Source: Cryobacterium algoritolerans
GTDB taxonomy: Bacteria > Actinomycetota > Actinomycetes > Actinomycetales > Microbacteriaceae
Direction of reading: 5' to 3'
Length of the DNA: 64,000 bases
Assembly: GCF_004402785.1 (NCBI RefSeq)
Contig: NZ_SOFP01000079.1
Coordinates: forward strand, 62,001 to 126,000
Positions 8,943 through 16,816 of the stretch are shown one piece after another. Numbering within the stretch: position 1 is the first letter of the stretch; every line of letters begins with the position of its first letter. The notes beneath the pieces were generated by a model. It was not told the origin of the DNA. It searched no databases and worked only from the letters and a program-made list of their open reading frames with translations. A program made the position numbers and the translations under genes.

Positions 8943-9329
8943 ATGGCTAACCAAATTATCCCCGTCGCTCCCCAGGATCTTGTAATCGTTGCCTCAGGTG
9001 GGGAAGTCCGAGAGCTCACCGTCTTCGGTTCAGACGATGTGAAGCAGACGCGCAATGGAGTAGAGATCGTGCAGCTACGTGCGACCGTCCTACTCCGAGG
9101 AATGACCCTCGGCGAGGTGTCTCTCCAGACCTCCAAGGCTGACTTCAACGGCCTCTCCTCTGGTGACGTGTTCGTGACGCCTGATGAGGGTGAGATCAAG
9201 TTTGCCGGCACGTCAGATGACTGGGGCCTCCGAACGACTGTCTACGTACCAAGCCTGCAGTCCACCGGTATCAACGCCTGGCGTGCGATCGGCGACGCAA
9301 TCAAGCGCGGCCAGCAGGCAGCGAAGTAG
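8943..9329 (+). CDS. Small conserved-looking protein upstream of tra (128 aa)
   Basis: The 128-residue product is rich in beta-strand-forming stretches and ends in a basic tail (KRGQQAAK). It has no signal peptide or membrane segment. Its promoter is close upstream, and the FtsK-like gene starts 67 bp downstream behind a hairpin, so the two probably share transcription. An accessory role in DNA processing or transfer is a guess from position only. Confidence 0.65.
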   Translation: MANQIIPVAPQDLVIVASGGEVRELTVFGSDDVKQTRNGVEIVQLRATVLLRGMTLGEVSLQTSKADFNGLSSGDVFVTPDEGEIKFAGTSDDWGLRTTVYVPSLQSTGINAWRAIGDAIKRGQQAAK

Positions 9330-9344
9330 CAAGCAGGCAACAAT

Positions 9345-9370
9345 CCGGGGTCTCTTTCGAGAGGCCCCGG
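9345..9370 (+). terminator. Hairpin between the 128-aa gene and tra
   Basis: CCGGGG pairs with CCCCGG with further TCTC/GAGA pairing inside, but only a short T-poor tail follows. It may be a partial terminator or attenuator that lowers transcription into the translocase gene. Confidence 0.45.
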
Positions 9371-9396
9371 TTCCATTAACAGACCAGTAAGAGAGT

Positions 9397-10851
9397 TTGA
9401 CGATGCTTGAACTAACCAACTACCAACGAGCAGCGCTCGTGTTCTCCGTCACAGCTGTGTTCTATGTCGTGACTCCTACGTGGCTTCAGTGCTTGGCGCT
9501 GGCTGCCGGTCTAGTGGCGTCCGGCCGCATCGGATACGAGATATTGAGTCGACGTGCTCGAAGTCGAGGCTCTGACGAAACCCTTTGGTTGGAAGCAGAT
9601 GCGAGAACGTTGGGAATTGTCGAGACCCTGCAGACTCCGCGCCTAATCAATCACGAGCTCTACAACGCGAAGTTGTTCATCGAAGAGAAGCCGCGGGGCA
9701 TCGCTTGGCGACGTAGTCAACTCACGACCTCAATGCTTGGAAAGTTCACTGCGATGATCCGGGCCCGCGCGGTCGGCGGCAGGTACACGGTGGATGGGAA
9801 GCAGCTCACAGTGCCGCGTCTTGTTTCGATAGCCCGAACTTCTGTAGGACCTGTCGCGCTATTCACCGCGATTCCGGGCGCAACCGAGCACGACTACGAC
9901 TTCGCCTCTGACATTCTCGAAGTATCCATGCGTGTGGGCGAAATTCGAGTTGAGCAGCTACCTGAGGACCGTGCGAGGGGCGTCATGCGAATGACCTTCG
10001 TGGTGAACGACCCGCTGAGGGAGAAGATCCAGGATTCCTTCTTTTCGATGCACCCAGCCTCCGCTCCCATGCTCTTGCCTCTTGCACGCACAGAAGAGGG
10101 GTCGGTCTACTCACTGCCGGTCCATCACACGCTCATCGTTGGAGCGACCGGGTCAGGGAAGGGAGCGGTGATTCAGGCAGCTGTGAAACAGTTGGCGCCT
10201 TGGCAGTCCAGGGGATACGTTCAGATTTTTGGTGCTGATCCAAAACGAGCCGAGTTGCGCGGCTTTGAGGGATCGTCTCTCTTTGATCGAGTGGCGTTTG
10301 ACTTCGACGATGCAGCGGAGATGGTCCATGGCATCGTCACTGATGTACTCAAACCGAGACAGAAGAAATCGGGACGCACATTCGAACTCTCGAAAGAGAA
10401 TCCGCTAGTCGTCCTGATCATCGATGAGCTCTCCTCGCTGACTCAAGACAAGAACTATGTGAAGAGCGGCCTCTACGAAGACCTTAACGTGATCCTTTCT
10501 CAAGGACGTTCGGATGGCGTGTATGTCCTGGCAGCTACTCAGACCGGGCACAAGGAAGTTCTGGGCAGCTTGAGGCAGCACTTCGCCAATCGAATTGCGC
10601 TTCGCGTCGAATCTGCCGTCGAAGTAGACATGGTTCTCGGTGCAGGATCTATGGCCCTCGGCGCAAAGCCTCATCTAATTGCAAAGGCCAATGAATCAAA
10701 CGGATACATGACTGCAGGTGTTGCCTATGTCAACTCGGACGAGAGCCCAAATCCTCTCCGAATCCGGTTTCCATACACTTCAGATCTAGACATTCAGCGC
10801 ACCCTTGACGAGTACCCAGCGGTGCCATGGCTTCGACCCGGGACGCTCTAG
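9397..10851 (+). CDS. FtsK/SpoIIIE-like DNA translocase (AICE Tra protein)
   Basis: This 484-residue protein has two N-terminal hydrophobic segments (about residues 12-45), a linker, then an FtsK-type motor. The P-loop reads GATGSGKGA (249-257), with Gly after the Lys where Ser/Thr is usual, and Walker B is LVVLIIDE ending at D343-E344. Such single proteins move double-stranded DNA between mycelial or rod-shaped actinobacteria without a full type IV secretion system. The gene ends in CTAG: its TAG shares the palindrome with the TAG of the convergent recombinase gene, so the two genes overlap by 4 bp tail to tail. Confidence 0.85.
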   Translation: MTMLELTNYQRAALVFSVTAVFYVVTPTWLQCLALAAGLVASGRIGYEILSRRARSRGSDETLWLEADARTLGIVETLQTPRLINHELYNAKLFIEEKPRGIAWRRSQLTTSMLGKFTAMIRARAVGGRYTVDGKQLTVPRLVSIARTSVGPVALFTAIPGATEHDYDFASDILEVSMRVGEIRVEQLPEDRARGVMRMTFVVNDPLREKIQDSFFSMHPASAPMLLPLARTEEGSVYSLPVHHTLIVGATGSGKGAVIQAAVKQLAPWQSRGYVQIFGADPKRAELRGFEGSSLFDRVAFDFDDAAEMVHGIVTDVLKPRQKKSGRTFELSKENPLVVLIIDELSSLTQDKNYVKSGLYEDLNVILSQGRSDGVYVLAATQTGHKEVLGSLRQHFANRIALRVESAVEVDMVLGAGSMALGAKPHLIAKANESNGYMTAGVAYVNSDESPNPLRIRFPYTSDLDIQRTLDEYPAVPWLRPGTL

Positions 10852-12452
10852 TCGGTGAGTTCAGCCATGTCTTGTTGCCACTGTCGAAAAGCGTGGTTGT
10901 GTTCGTCGATCTCGATGTCAGGCATCGGTGGAATGGTGTCGCTTCGCATCACGACATAGTCCGAGTTTTCCAGAATGGCATCACCGATGTGAAGGTGAAT
11001 CCGACCCAGATCGAGGTTGCACCCGGCATTCTTGCCCTTGGCCGAGGGCATGACCACAATCTTTCTGAAGAGCGAGCGAATAATTGATCTCTTCTCTTCT
11101 CGACTGGCTGATTCCCAGTGCGCCATGCCGTTCACGACCTGCCTCTTTGCAGCTTCTTGACGAGAGGCTTCAGAGTGGCTGACCTCGATGATCGAAATCC
11201 TCAAGTTCAGATCGTTGAGATGGGTCCTCAAATCGTCGAGGGAAATGAAATCGTTCTTGTAGAGCTCGTGATACTCGCGTCTCTTCTTTTCCAAACGCGA
11301 AAGCATCTGTCGATCCTTGGATTCATCAACGGGATCGGATTCATTCAAAGTCAGCGTTCCCGTTCCCAGCGCTGTCGGCATGAAGCCCAGAATCGAGTTT
11401 TCAATACCGCTTGCAGAAATACTTACTTTGCCGCACCCACCGGAATTCGTGGAGCACTTGTAACTCTTGGTCGAGAAGCTCATGCGCGCTCCACAGGAAC
11501 CACACTCCAGCACGCCAGCCAAAAGCGAACGTAGCTGGGGACGTCCTCCTCTCGAATTTTTTGGATTAAAGAGCCGCGCCATCAAGCGAGCGTGAGTCTC
11601 CTCGTCGAAGATCGGCTCCCAGGAAGCAGGATATTGCGCGACCATCGCAGGGACTTCGCCAGTAGCTTTGCCGTTGGCGCGCTTGGCATTGTGCCTGTTT
11701 CGAACGGCGACTGGTACGTGCTGGCGCAGGCCAATAACCGCTGGCCGGGTCAGCATGTCCTTCATCGAAATCGGTTTAAGCTTTGGGCGCTTCAACTCGT
11801 CGCGCGCATACATCGTGATCGCGTTGAGACTGGCACCGTCCTCCAAATATCGTCTGGCTGCTTCACGCAGGATCGCCGCTTGCTCGTCGTCAATGACGCG
11901 CTCGCCGGGGTGTGCGCCTCTTTTGTAGCCCACCGGTATCGGTCCGCCATGGGAGAGGCCCTGCTTAGCCGTCTCAAGAATTTGACGGCTCTGTCTCTCG
12001 GCTTTGTGCTCTACTTCCTGCCAGCTCACATCTCCCATGATCCGGGCAACCATCTTGCCTGCAGAGGTATTCAGATCGACTCTGCCGGATTGGCAAGCGA
12101 AGATCTCCAGGCCGGCCCCGGTCTCGATTAGATCGATGATTTCGTTCACATCGCCTGGATGCCGATAGAGGCGATCTGCGTGCCAAACAACGATCCCTTC
12201 GATCGCCCCATCAGCAATAAGAAGTTTGAGTTTCTCCCACTCGGGACGCTTCTTACGTCGGTCATATGCTGACCGGTTGTTATCCACAAACTCAGCGACG
12301 ACCGAGAGGTTCTCGTCCAGAGCCTTCTGACGACAGTCCGCGACCTGCCTGTCAACACCAGCGGTCCCTAAGAGTTCGAGCGCGTCCGCTTCCGACTGGT
12401 CGCCCCTCTTGCGAACTGAGCTCATACGCGCATATATCGCTACCCTCTTCAT
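10848..12452 (-). CDS. Large serine recombinase (integrase) of the element
   Basis: This 534-residue protein has an N-terminal resolvase domain with catalytic-type S11 in YARMSS, then a recombinase domain (about 165-290). A zinc ribbon follows (CGSCGARM, later Cys-rich CSTNSGGCGK), then a coiled-coil segment rich in Lys/Glu near 370-440. Large serine recombinases integrate by pairing short attP and attB sites with a 2-bp crossover. The gene starts only about 27 bp from the right junction and reads into the element, as expected for an integrase beside its att site. Its 5' end lies antisense to the ATG that opens the tadA C-terminal fragment. Confidence 0.92.
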   Translation of the reverse strand: MKRVAIYARMSSVRKRGDQSEADALELLGTAGVDRQVADCRQKALDENLSVVAEFVDNNRSAYDRRKKRPEWEKLKLLIADGAIEGIVVWHADRLYRHPGDVNEIIDLIETGAGLEIFACQSGRVDLNTSAGKMVARIMGDVSWQEVEHKAERQSRQILETAKQGLSHGGPIPVGYKRGAHPGERVIDDEQAAILREAARRYLEDGASLNAITMYARDELKRPKLKPISMKDMLTRPAVIGLRQHVPVAVRNRHNAKRANGKATGEVPAMVAQYPASWEPIFDEETHARLMARLFNPKNSRGGRPQLRSLLAGVLECGSCGARMSFSTKSYKCSTNSGGCGKVSISASGIENSILGFMPTALGTGTLTLNESDPVDESKDRQMLSRLEKKRREYHELYKNDFISLDDLRTHLNDLNLRISIIEVSHSEASRQEAAKRQVVNGMAHWESASREEKRSIIRSLFRKIVVMPSAKGKNAGCNLDLGRIHLHIGDAILENSDYVVMRSDTIPPMPDIEIDEHNHAFRQWQQDMAELTD

Positions 12453-13305
12453 TTCGTCAGTTTACATACAGTTCGTAGATGCGTCCCTACCGGATGGCTC
12501 ACGACTACACGTGGTCATCCCGGACATCACCCGAAGGCACTGGGCGGTGAACATCCGCAAGTTCACCAGGCGCGTCCGCGACCTGAACCAGCTGGTGGGA
12601 CTGGGGTCTCTCACCCAGCAGGCATCGGAATTCCTGCGGATGTGCGTCTTGTCAGGGCAGAACATCCTCGTCTCCGGCGCGACACAGACCGGCAAGACCA
12701 CCATGCTCAACGCACTCCTCACCGCCACGCGCCGCAACGAGCGGATCGTGACTGTGGAGGAGACCTTCGAACTTGACCTCGCCGCCCGCGACGTCGTGGC
12801 CATGCAGTGCCGCCAGCCGAGCCTGGAGGGCACCGGCGAGATCACCCTGCGCCGGCTGATCAAGGAGTCCCTGCGGATGCGCCCCGACCGGCTCATTGTC
12901 GGCGAGGTGCGCGAGGCGGAGAGCCTCGACCTGTTGATCGCGCTCAACAGTGGGCTCCCGGGAATGTGTTCGATTCACGCCAACAGCGCACGGGATGCCC
13001 TGGCCAAGTTGTCCACGCTCCCGCTCCTGGCCGGTCGCAACATCGACTCGGCCTTCGTGCTGCCGACCGTTGCGGGCTGCATCGATATCGTGGTGCACTG
13101 CGAAATCGATCGGCACGGCCGTCGCCGCGTCATCGAGATCCTGGCGCCAAGCGGTCGGCTCGCCGGCCCCGTGATCGAAGCGAGCCCCATCTTCCTGATT
13201 GAGGGCGGAACGCTCACGGCGACCGGCGGTCACCCCGGCAAGCTCACCAAGTTCCTGGCTGCCGGGCTCGACCCCGCCATCGTGCTGTGTGCTGGTGCGG
13301 CATGA
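12409..13305 (+). pseudogene. tadA: TadA/CpaF pilus ATPase, C-terminal fragment
   Basis: Host sequence begins at codon FVD/ASLPDG (12472-12480 onward). The fragment contains the rest of the ATPase: Walker A GATQTGKTT, the Asp-box/Walker B region around MRPDRLIVGEVREAE, and the His-box GMCSIHANS. An in-frame ATG in the element (12409) could give a 298-residue protein with about 23 foreign N-terminal residues but without the N-terminal domain needed for hexamer function. The stop overlaps the start of tadB by 4 bp, so downstream tad genes remain cotranscribed with this half but are cut off from the original promoter. Confidence 0.9.
12470..12480. repeat. attR: right junction of the integrative element
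   Basis: AGTTCGTA (12470-12477) is element-derived; GA (12478-12479) is the proposed crossover; host tadA resumes with TGCGTCC. Joining the element ends gives AGTTCGTA-GA-TACGAACT, with perfect 8-bp inverted arms around the dinucleotide, as expected of a serine-integrase attP. Confidence 0.75.
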
Positions 13306-14165
13306 TCATCATCTTCGGGAGCCTGCTCGGTGCCGGCCTGCTGCTGCTGGCATCGCCGTTCCTCTGGCCGACGCTCGGGGCGAAAGATCCCGGGCGGGGT
13401 CGGTCGCGAGGAGCCTTCCGGGCGGCCCTGACCCAGGCCGGTCTGGGGGCGCTTCCCCTACCCGCGTTCGCGGCGATTTCCCTTGTCCTCGGGCTGGCCG
13501 GCTTCGCGCTGGCCGAGGCGTTCCTGGGCATCGGGTCGCTCTCGATCGTCGCGGGGCTGGGCGGCACTGCCTTGCCTGCGTTGGTTGTCTCCTGGCGTGC
13601 GCGGACAGCGCGGCGTGCCAGCCGAACGGTCTGGCCGGACGTCGTCGACCACCTCGTGTCCGCAGTGCGGTCGGGTCTGGCCCTCCCCGACAGCGTGAGC
13701 AGCCTGGCGGATACAGGCCCGGCGGCGACCAGAGCGGCGTTCGCGGCGTTCGCCGGGGACTATCGGTCCACCGGCAATTTCGCTTATGCCGTGGACCGCC
13801 TGAAGGAGTCCCTGGCCGACCCGATCGCCGATCGCATCCTCGAGACCCTGCGGATGGCCAGGGAGGTCGGCGGCAGTGACCTCACGGTCGTGCTCCGCAG
13901 CCTTGCCGCCTGGCTCCGGCAGGATGCGGCCATTCGGGCCGAGGTCGAGGCCCGCCAGTCATGGGTGGTGAATGCCGCACGGTTGGGAGTGGCGGCGCCA
14001 TGGGTGATCCTGCTGCTCCTCGGGTCGCGGCCGGAGGCAGCCGTCGCTTACAACACCAACGCCGGCGCGGCCGTCGTCCTCGGCGGACTGGGCATGTCGG
14101 TCGTGGCCTACCGGGTGATGGTGGCCCTGGGCCGGCTCCCGGAGGAACGCCGGTGGTTCCGGTGA
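13302..14165 (+). CDS. tadB: TadB-like pilus assembly membrane protein
   Basis: This 287-residue inner-membrane platform protein works with the TadA ATPase. Two hydrophobic segments near the N terminus are followed by a cytoplasmic T2SSF-like helical domain (WPDVVDHLVSAVRSGLALPD to the ETLRMAREVGGSDL region) and two C-terminal membrane segments. This is the usual topology of TadB/TadC. ATG overlaps the tadA stop by 4 bp and the gene end overlaps tadC by 4 bp, so translation is coupled along the operon. Confidence 0.85.
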   Translation: MIIIFGSLLGAGLLLLASPFLWPTLGAKDPGRGRSRGAFRAALTQAGLGALPLPAFAAISLVLGLAGFALAEAFLGIGSLSIVAGLGGTALPALVVSWRARTARRASRTVWPDVVDHLVSAVRSGLALPDSVSSLADTGPAATRAAFAAFAGDYRSTGNFAYAVDRLKESLADPIADRILETLRMAREVGGSDLTVVLRSLAAWLRQDAAIRAEVEARQSWVVNAARLGVAAPWVILLLLGSRPEAAVAYNTNAGAAVVLGGLGMSVVAYRVMVALGRLPEERRWFR

Positions 14166-15100
14166 GTGCGTCGCTGGCCTGGGGGCTGTTCTTTGGCTGC
14201 GGGCTGGGCGTCGGCCTGTGGTCGATGGTGAGCACAATCCCGCGTCTCAGCCGGCCCCGGCTCGTGCACAGGCTCGCCCCGTACATCCTGGACGTGTCCG
14301 CGGAGGCTCGTGCGTTCGCCGGCCGAAGGTCGGTAGACCCGATCCCCGTGCTCGGAACCCTGTTCGGCCCGGCATTCGATTCTCTGAAGCGGCTGCTCGG
14401 GGCTGTGCTCGGCGGGGCGGACGGCATCGAGCGACGCCTGCGCCAGTCAGGGGCGGAGCACAGCGTCGATCGATTCCGTTCCGAGCAAGTGGTCTGGGCT
14501 CTCGTCTCGTTCGGGCTGGGCGGTGGTCTTGCCCTCGTGCTGCCGGCATTCCGCTTGATGCCCGTTGTGGTGTCGGTCGTCTTGCCCGTGCTGGCCGGAC
14601 TCTGCGGCGCTCTGGCGCGGGACTGGTTTCTGACCCGCTCGGCGACCGCCCGGCTGGCGCGGATGCAGAGCGAACTGCCGACGATCCTGGAGTTCCTCAC
14701 TCTTTCATTGTCGGCGGGGGAAGGAATCCTCGATTCCCTCGCCCGGGTGTCCCGAACGAGCACGGGGGAGTTGTCGCGCGAATTCGCCGGCGTTGTCGCC
14801 GATGTGCGCATCGGCCTGCCGCTGCACTCCGCGCTGAGGACACTGTCCGATCGCCTTCACCTTCCGGCGGTGACCCGTCTCGTCGACCAGGTCTCCGGCG
14901 CGCTCGACCGCGGCACGCCCCTGGCCGAGGTTCTGCGGGCCCAGGCGCAGGACTCACGGGACAGCGCCAAACGGGAGCTGCTCGAGGTGGCCGGCAAGAA
15001 GGAGGTGGCCATGCTCGTGCCCCTGGTCTTTCTCATTCTTCCCCTGACCATCCTGTTCGCGGTCTTCCCCGGTTTGTTCATCCTGCAATCGGGATTCTGA
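14162..15100 (+). CDS. tadC: TadC-like pilus assembly membrane protein
   Basis: This 312-residue second platform protein has a T2SSF domain (SELPTILEFLTLSLSAGEG to the LRAQAQDSRDSAKRE region). Membrane segments lie near the N terminus, at about 120-165 (two), and at the C terminus (PLVFLILPLTILFAVFPGLF). The GTG start overlaps the tadB stop as GTGA. Longer upstream open frame is noise from tadB overlap. It pairs with TadB in the inner-membrane complex. Confidence 0.85.
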   Translation: MSASLAWGLFFGCGLGVGLWSMVSTIPRLSRPRLVHRLAPYILDVSAEARAFAGRRSVDPIPVLGTLFGPAFDSLKRLLGAVLGGADGIERRLRQSGAEHSVDRFRSEQVVWALVSFGLGGGLALVLPAFRLMPVVVSVVLPVLAGLCGALARDWFLTRSATARLARMQSELPTILEFLTLSLSAGEGILDSLARVSRTSTGELSREFAGVVADVRIGLPLHSALRTLSDRLHLPAVTRLVDQVSGALDRGTPLAEVLRAQAQDSRDSAKRELLEVAGKKEVAMLVPLVFLILPLTILFAVFPGLFILQSGF

Positions 15101-15139
15101 TCAACCATCCACCCCGCCATACCCACGGAAAAGAGGAGC

Positions 15140-15319
15140 ATGATGACCACATTGCGGCGGCGTTTCCTGGCCCTGTGGAGCGACGAAACCGGGGATGTCC
15201 CGGGCTGGGTCCTGATCACGCTGATGACCGCCGGGCTGGTCATCATCATCTGGGGTCTGGCCGGCCCTGCCCTGAGCGGGGTGTTCCAGCAGGCCATCAA
15301 CCGCGTGAGCGGTTTCTGA
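15140..15319 (+). CDS. Flp-like pilin candidate (59 aa)
   Basis: This short gene is preceded by AGAGGAG at ideal spacing; two adjacent ATGs (15140, 15143) are both possible. The product is a basic N terminus, DETGDVPGW, then a single hydrophobic helix (VLITLMTAGLVIIIWGLAG) and a short polar tail. This matches the size and plan of Flp-family pilins: leader, cleavage near an acidic/Gly turn, hydrophobic helix. It also sits in the usual place between tadC and the tadE-like genes. The classical G/XXXXEY cleavage motif is absent, so prepilin processing by a TadV-like peptidase is uncertain; no tadV is in the window. Confidence 0.7.
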   Translation: MMTTLRRRFLALWSDETGDVPGWVLITLMTAGLVIIIWGLAGPALSGVFQQAINRVSGF

Positions 15320-15328
15320 CCGCGCACG

Positions 15329-15733
15329 ATGGCTCTCCTGCGACGCCCATCCGGCCTGGCCGGCGACAGAGGATCGGCCGCGGCCGAGTTCGTGCTGGTG
15401 GGCGCGCTTCTCACGGTGCTGACCCTCACCGTCATGCAACTCGCGCTCGCCCTGCACGTGCGCAATACCGCACTCGACGCGGCGGCCGAGGGCGCACGGT
15501 TCGCCGCGCTGGCTGACAGCAGCCTGGCCGAGGGTGTCGCGCGCACCAGGGAGCTGGTCATCGCCGCGCTCGGTCCCGGCTACGCCACGGATGTCGTCGC
15601 CGACTACGGCGAATACGACGGCTACCCGAGTGTCCAGGTTCGGGTCATCGCCCCGCTCCCGCTACTCGGACTCCTCGGACTCGATCGCGGTCTGGAGGTG
15701 GTGGGGCATGCCGCCGTGGAAGGCCTCGACTGA
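15329..15733 (+). CDS. TadE-like minor pilin
   Basis: This 134-residue protein has a short basic leader, then DRGSAAAEFVLVGALLTVLT, the typical TadE signature (Ala-Glu-Phe at the start of a hydrophobic helix). The extracytoplasmic domain is about 90 residues. TadE-like pseudopilins support Flp pilus assembly. Only 9 bp separate it from the pilin gene and it overlaps the next gene. The start at 15329 has a weak ribosome site, fitting coupling to the pilin gene. Confidence 0.8.
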   Translation: MALLRRPSGLAGDRGSAAAEFVLVGALLTVLTLTVMQLALALHVRNTALDAAAEGARFAALADSSLAEGVARTRELVIAALGPGYATDVVADYGEYDGYPSVQVRVIAPLPLLGLLGLDRGLEVVGHAAVEGLD

Positions 15734-16223
15734 GCGGACCGGCGGCACGGAGTGGAAGGCGCATGCCGGGAATCGATGGTCCGTCGGCAGGCTCCTGGCG
15801 GAGGAAGACGGGTCGGCCGCACTCGAGTTCATGACCGCCGGAACGATTCTCCTCGTTCCTCTCGTCTACCTCGTGCTGGCCATGTCGGCGCTGCAGGGCG
15901 GGGCGTTCGCGGTGGAGGGCGCCGCCCGACAGGCTGCTCGTGTGTACGTGCAGGCACCAGATGAGGCCGCGGCTCGCGCCGGGGCGCTCCGGGCGGTGCA
16001 GGTCGGGCTCGATGACTACGGCATCGCCGGGAACGGTGCCGCGGTGAGTATCGACTGCGGAGCAGGAGGCTGCCTGGCCCGGCGGAGCACGGTCTCCGTC
16101 ACGGTGCGGATCCGCGTGGCGTTGCCGCTGGTACCCGACCTGCTCTCCCTGCGAAGCGCGGCGAGCATCCCGATGGAAGCCGTTGCAACCCAGACGGTGT
16201 CCCGGTTCCGGAGGGCCGGCTGA
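15708..16223 (+). CDS. Second TadE-like protein
   Basis: This 171-residue protein has an EDGSAALEFMTAGTILLVPLVYLVL signature (split here into the acidic Glu-Phe motif and the hydrophobic helix from about residue 40) and a periplasmic-type C-terminal domain with two Cys residues (DCGAGGC). The ATG at 15708 lies inside the end of the previous gene and follows GGAGG. It overlaps the next gene's ATG by 1 bp. It likely forms a minor pilin pair with the upstream TadE. Confidence 0.78.
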   Translation: MPPWKASTERTGGTEWKAHAGNRWSVGRLLAEEDGSAALEFMTAGTILLVPLVYLVLAMSALQGGAFAVEGAARQAARVYVQAPDEAAARAGALRAVQVGLDDYGIAGNGAAVSIDCGAGGCLARRSTVSVTVRIRVALPLVPDLLSLRSAASIPMEAVATQTVSRFRRAG

Positions 16224-16729
16224 TGTCGCGGCCCACTTCAGGTTGTCCGGAAGGGAGGTTCGCCGCGATCCATCGCGCCGCGTGGAGACTCAGATCGGAC
16301 GAGGGGGGATCGACTCTGGTCCTGACGATCTTCTACGCGTTCCTCGCCCTCGTGCTGATCCTCGTCGTCGTGGCCGCCAGCTCGCTCTACCTGGAGCGCA
16401 AGCGGTTGCTCACCCTGGCCGACGGTGCGGCGCTCGCCGGCGCCGAGTCCTTCTCGCTCGACGCGGTGGGCGTCACCGATGATCCGGCCGGGCCGGTCCC
16501 GCGGCCCGTGCTCCGATCCGACGAGGTGCGGGCGGCGGCCGAAGACTATCTGGCGGCTGCACCCCACGGCGGCGTCGACGAGGTCGAATTGACCGGGGCA
16601 GGCTCTGCCGACGGGCAGAGCGCGACTGTCGCGCTGGGCTCGGTCTGGCACCCACCGGTACTGGTCTTCTTTCTGCCGGAGGGTGTGCCGCTGGAGGTGA
16701 CGGCCGTCGCGCGGTCGGTGTTCCGGTAG
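16223..16729 (+). CDS. TadG-like pilus assembly protein
   Basis: This 168-residue protein has DEGGSTLVLTIFYAFLALVLILVVV, a Tad-family hydrophobic helix after an acidic motif, then LADGAALAGAES typical of TadG/Flp_N-type helper proteins, and a beta-rich C-terminal part. It is the last gene of the tad operon, which is followed by about 90 bp without a gene. Shorter than proteobacterial TadG, which carries a von Willebrand domain. Confidence 0.75.
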   Translation: MSRPTSGCPEGRFAAIHRAAWRLRSDEGGSTLVLTIFYAFLALVLILVVVAASSLYLERKRLLTLADGAALAGAESFSLDAVGVTDDPAGPVPRPVLRSDEVRAAAEDYLAAAPHGGVDEVELTGAGSADGQSATVALGSVWHPPVLVFFLPEGVPLEVTAVARSVFR

Positions 16730-16816
16730 CCGGGGCATCCCTCTGGTGCCCGGAGCGGGACCGGTGACCCGGTACTCTCGAAAAGCGCGCCCGACCGGGT
16801 GCGGACGAGGAGAGCC

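Larger units (their letters stand above)
546..12479. mobile_element. AICE-like integrative element (about 11.9 kb) inserted in tadA
   Basis: The element splits tadA into two in-frame halves. It encodes a large serine recombinase reading inward from the right junction, an FtsK/TraSA-type translocase, an HUH Rep protein and small accessory genes. This set (Int, Tra, Rep) is what defines actinomycete integrative and conjugative elements that move as double-stranded DNA. The left half is cargo: a nuclease-methyltransferase fusion, its specificity subunit and a SIR2-domain protein. Codon and base use are visibly more AT-rich than the flanking tad genes. No excision-directionality factor could be named; the small proteins at 6406-6618 and 8943-9329 are candidates only by size. 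The boundaries rest on the restored tadA reading frame and are accurate to a few bases. Confidence 0.88.
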
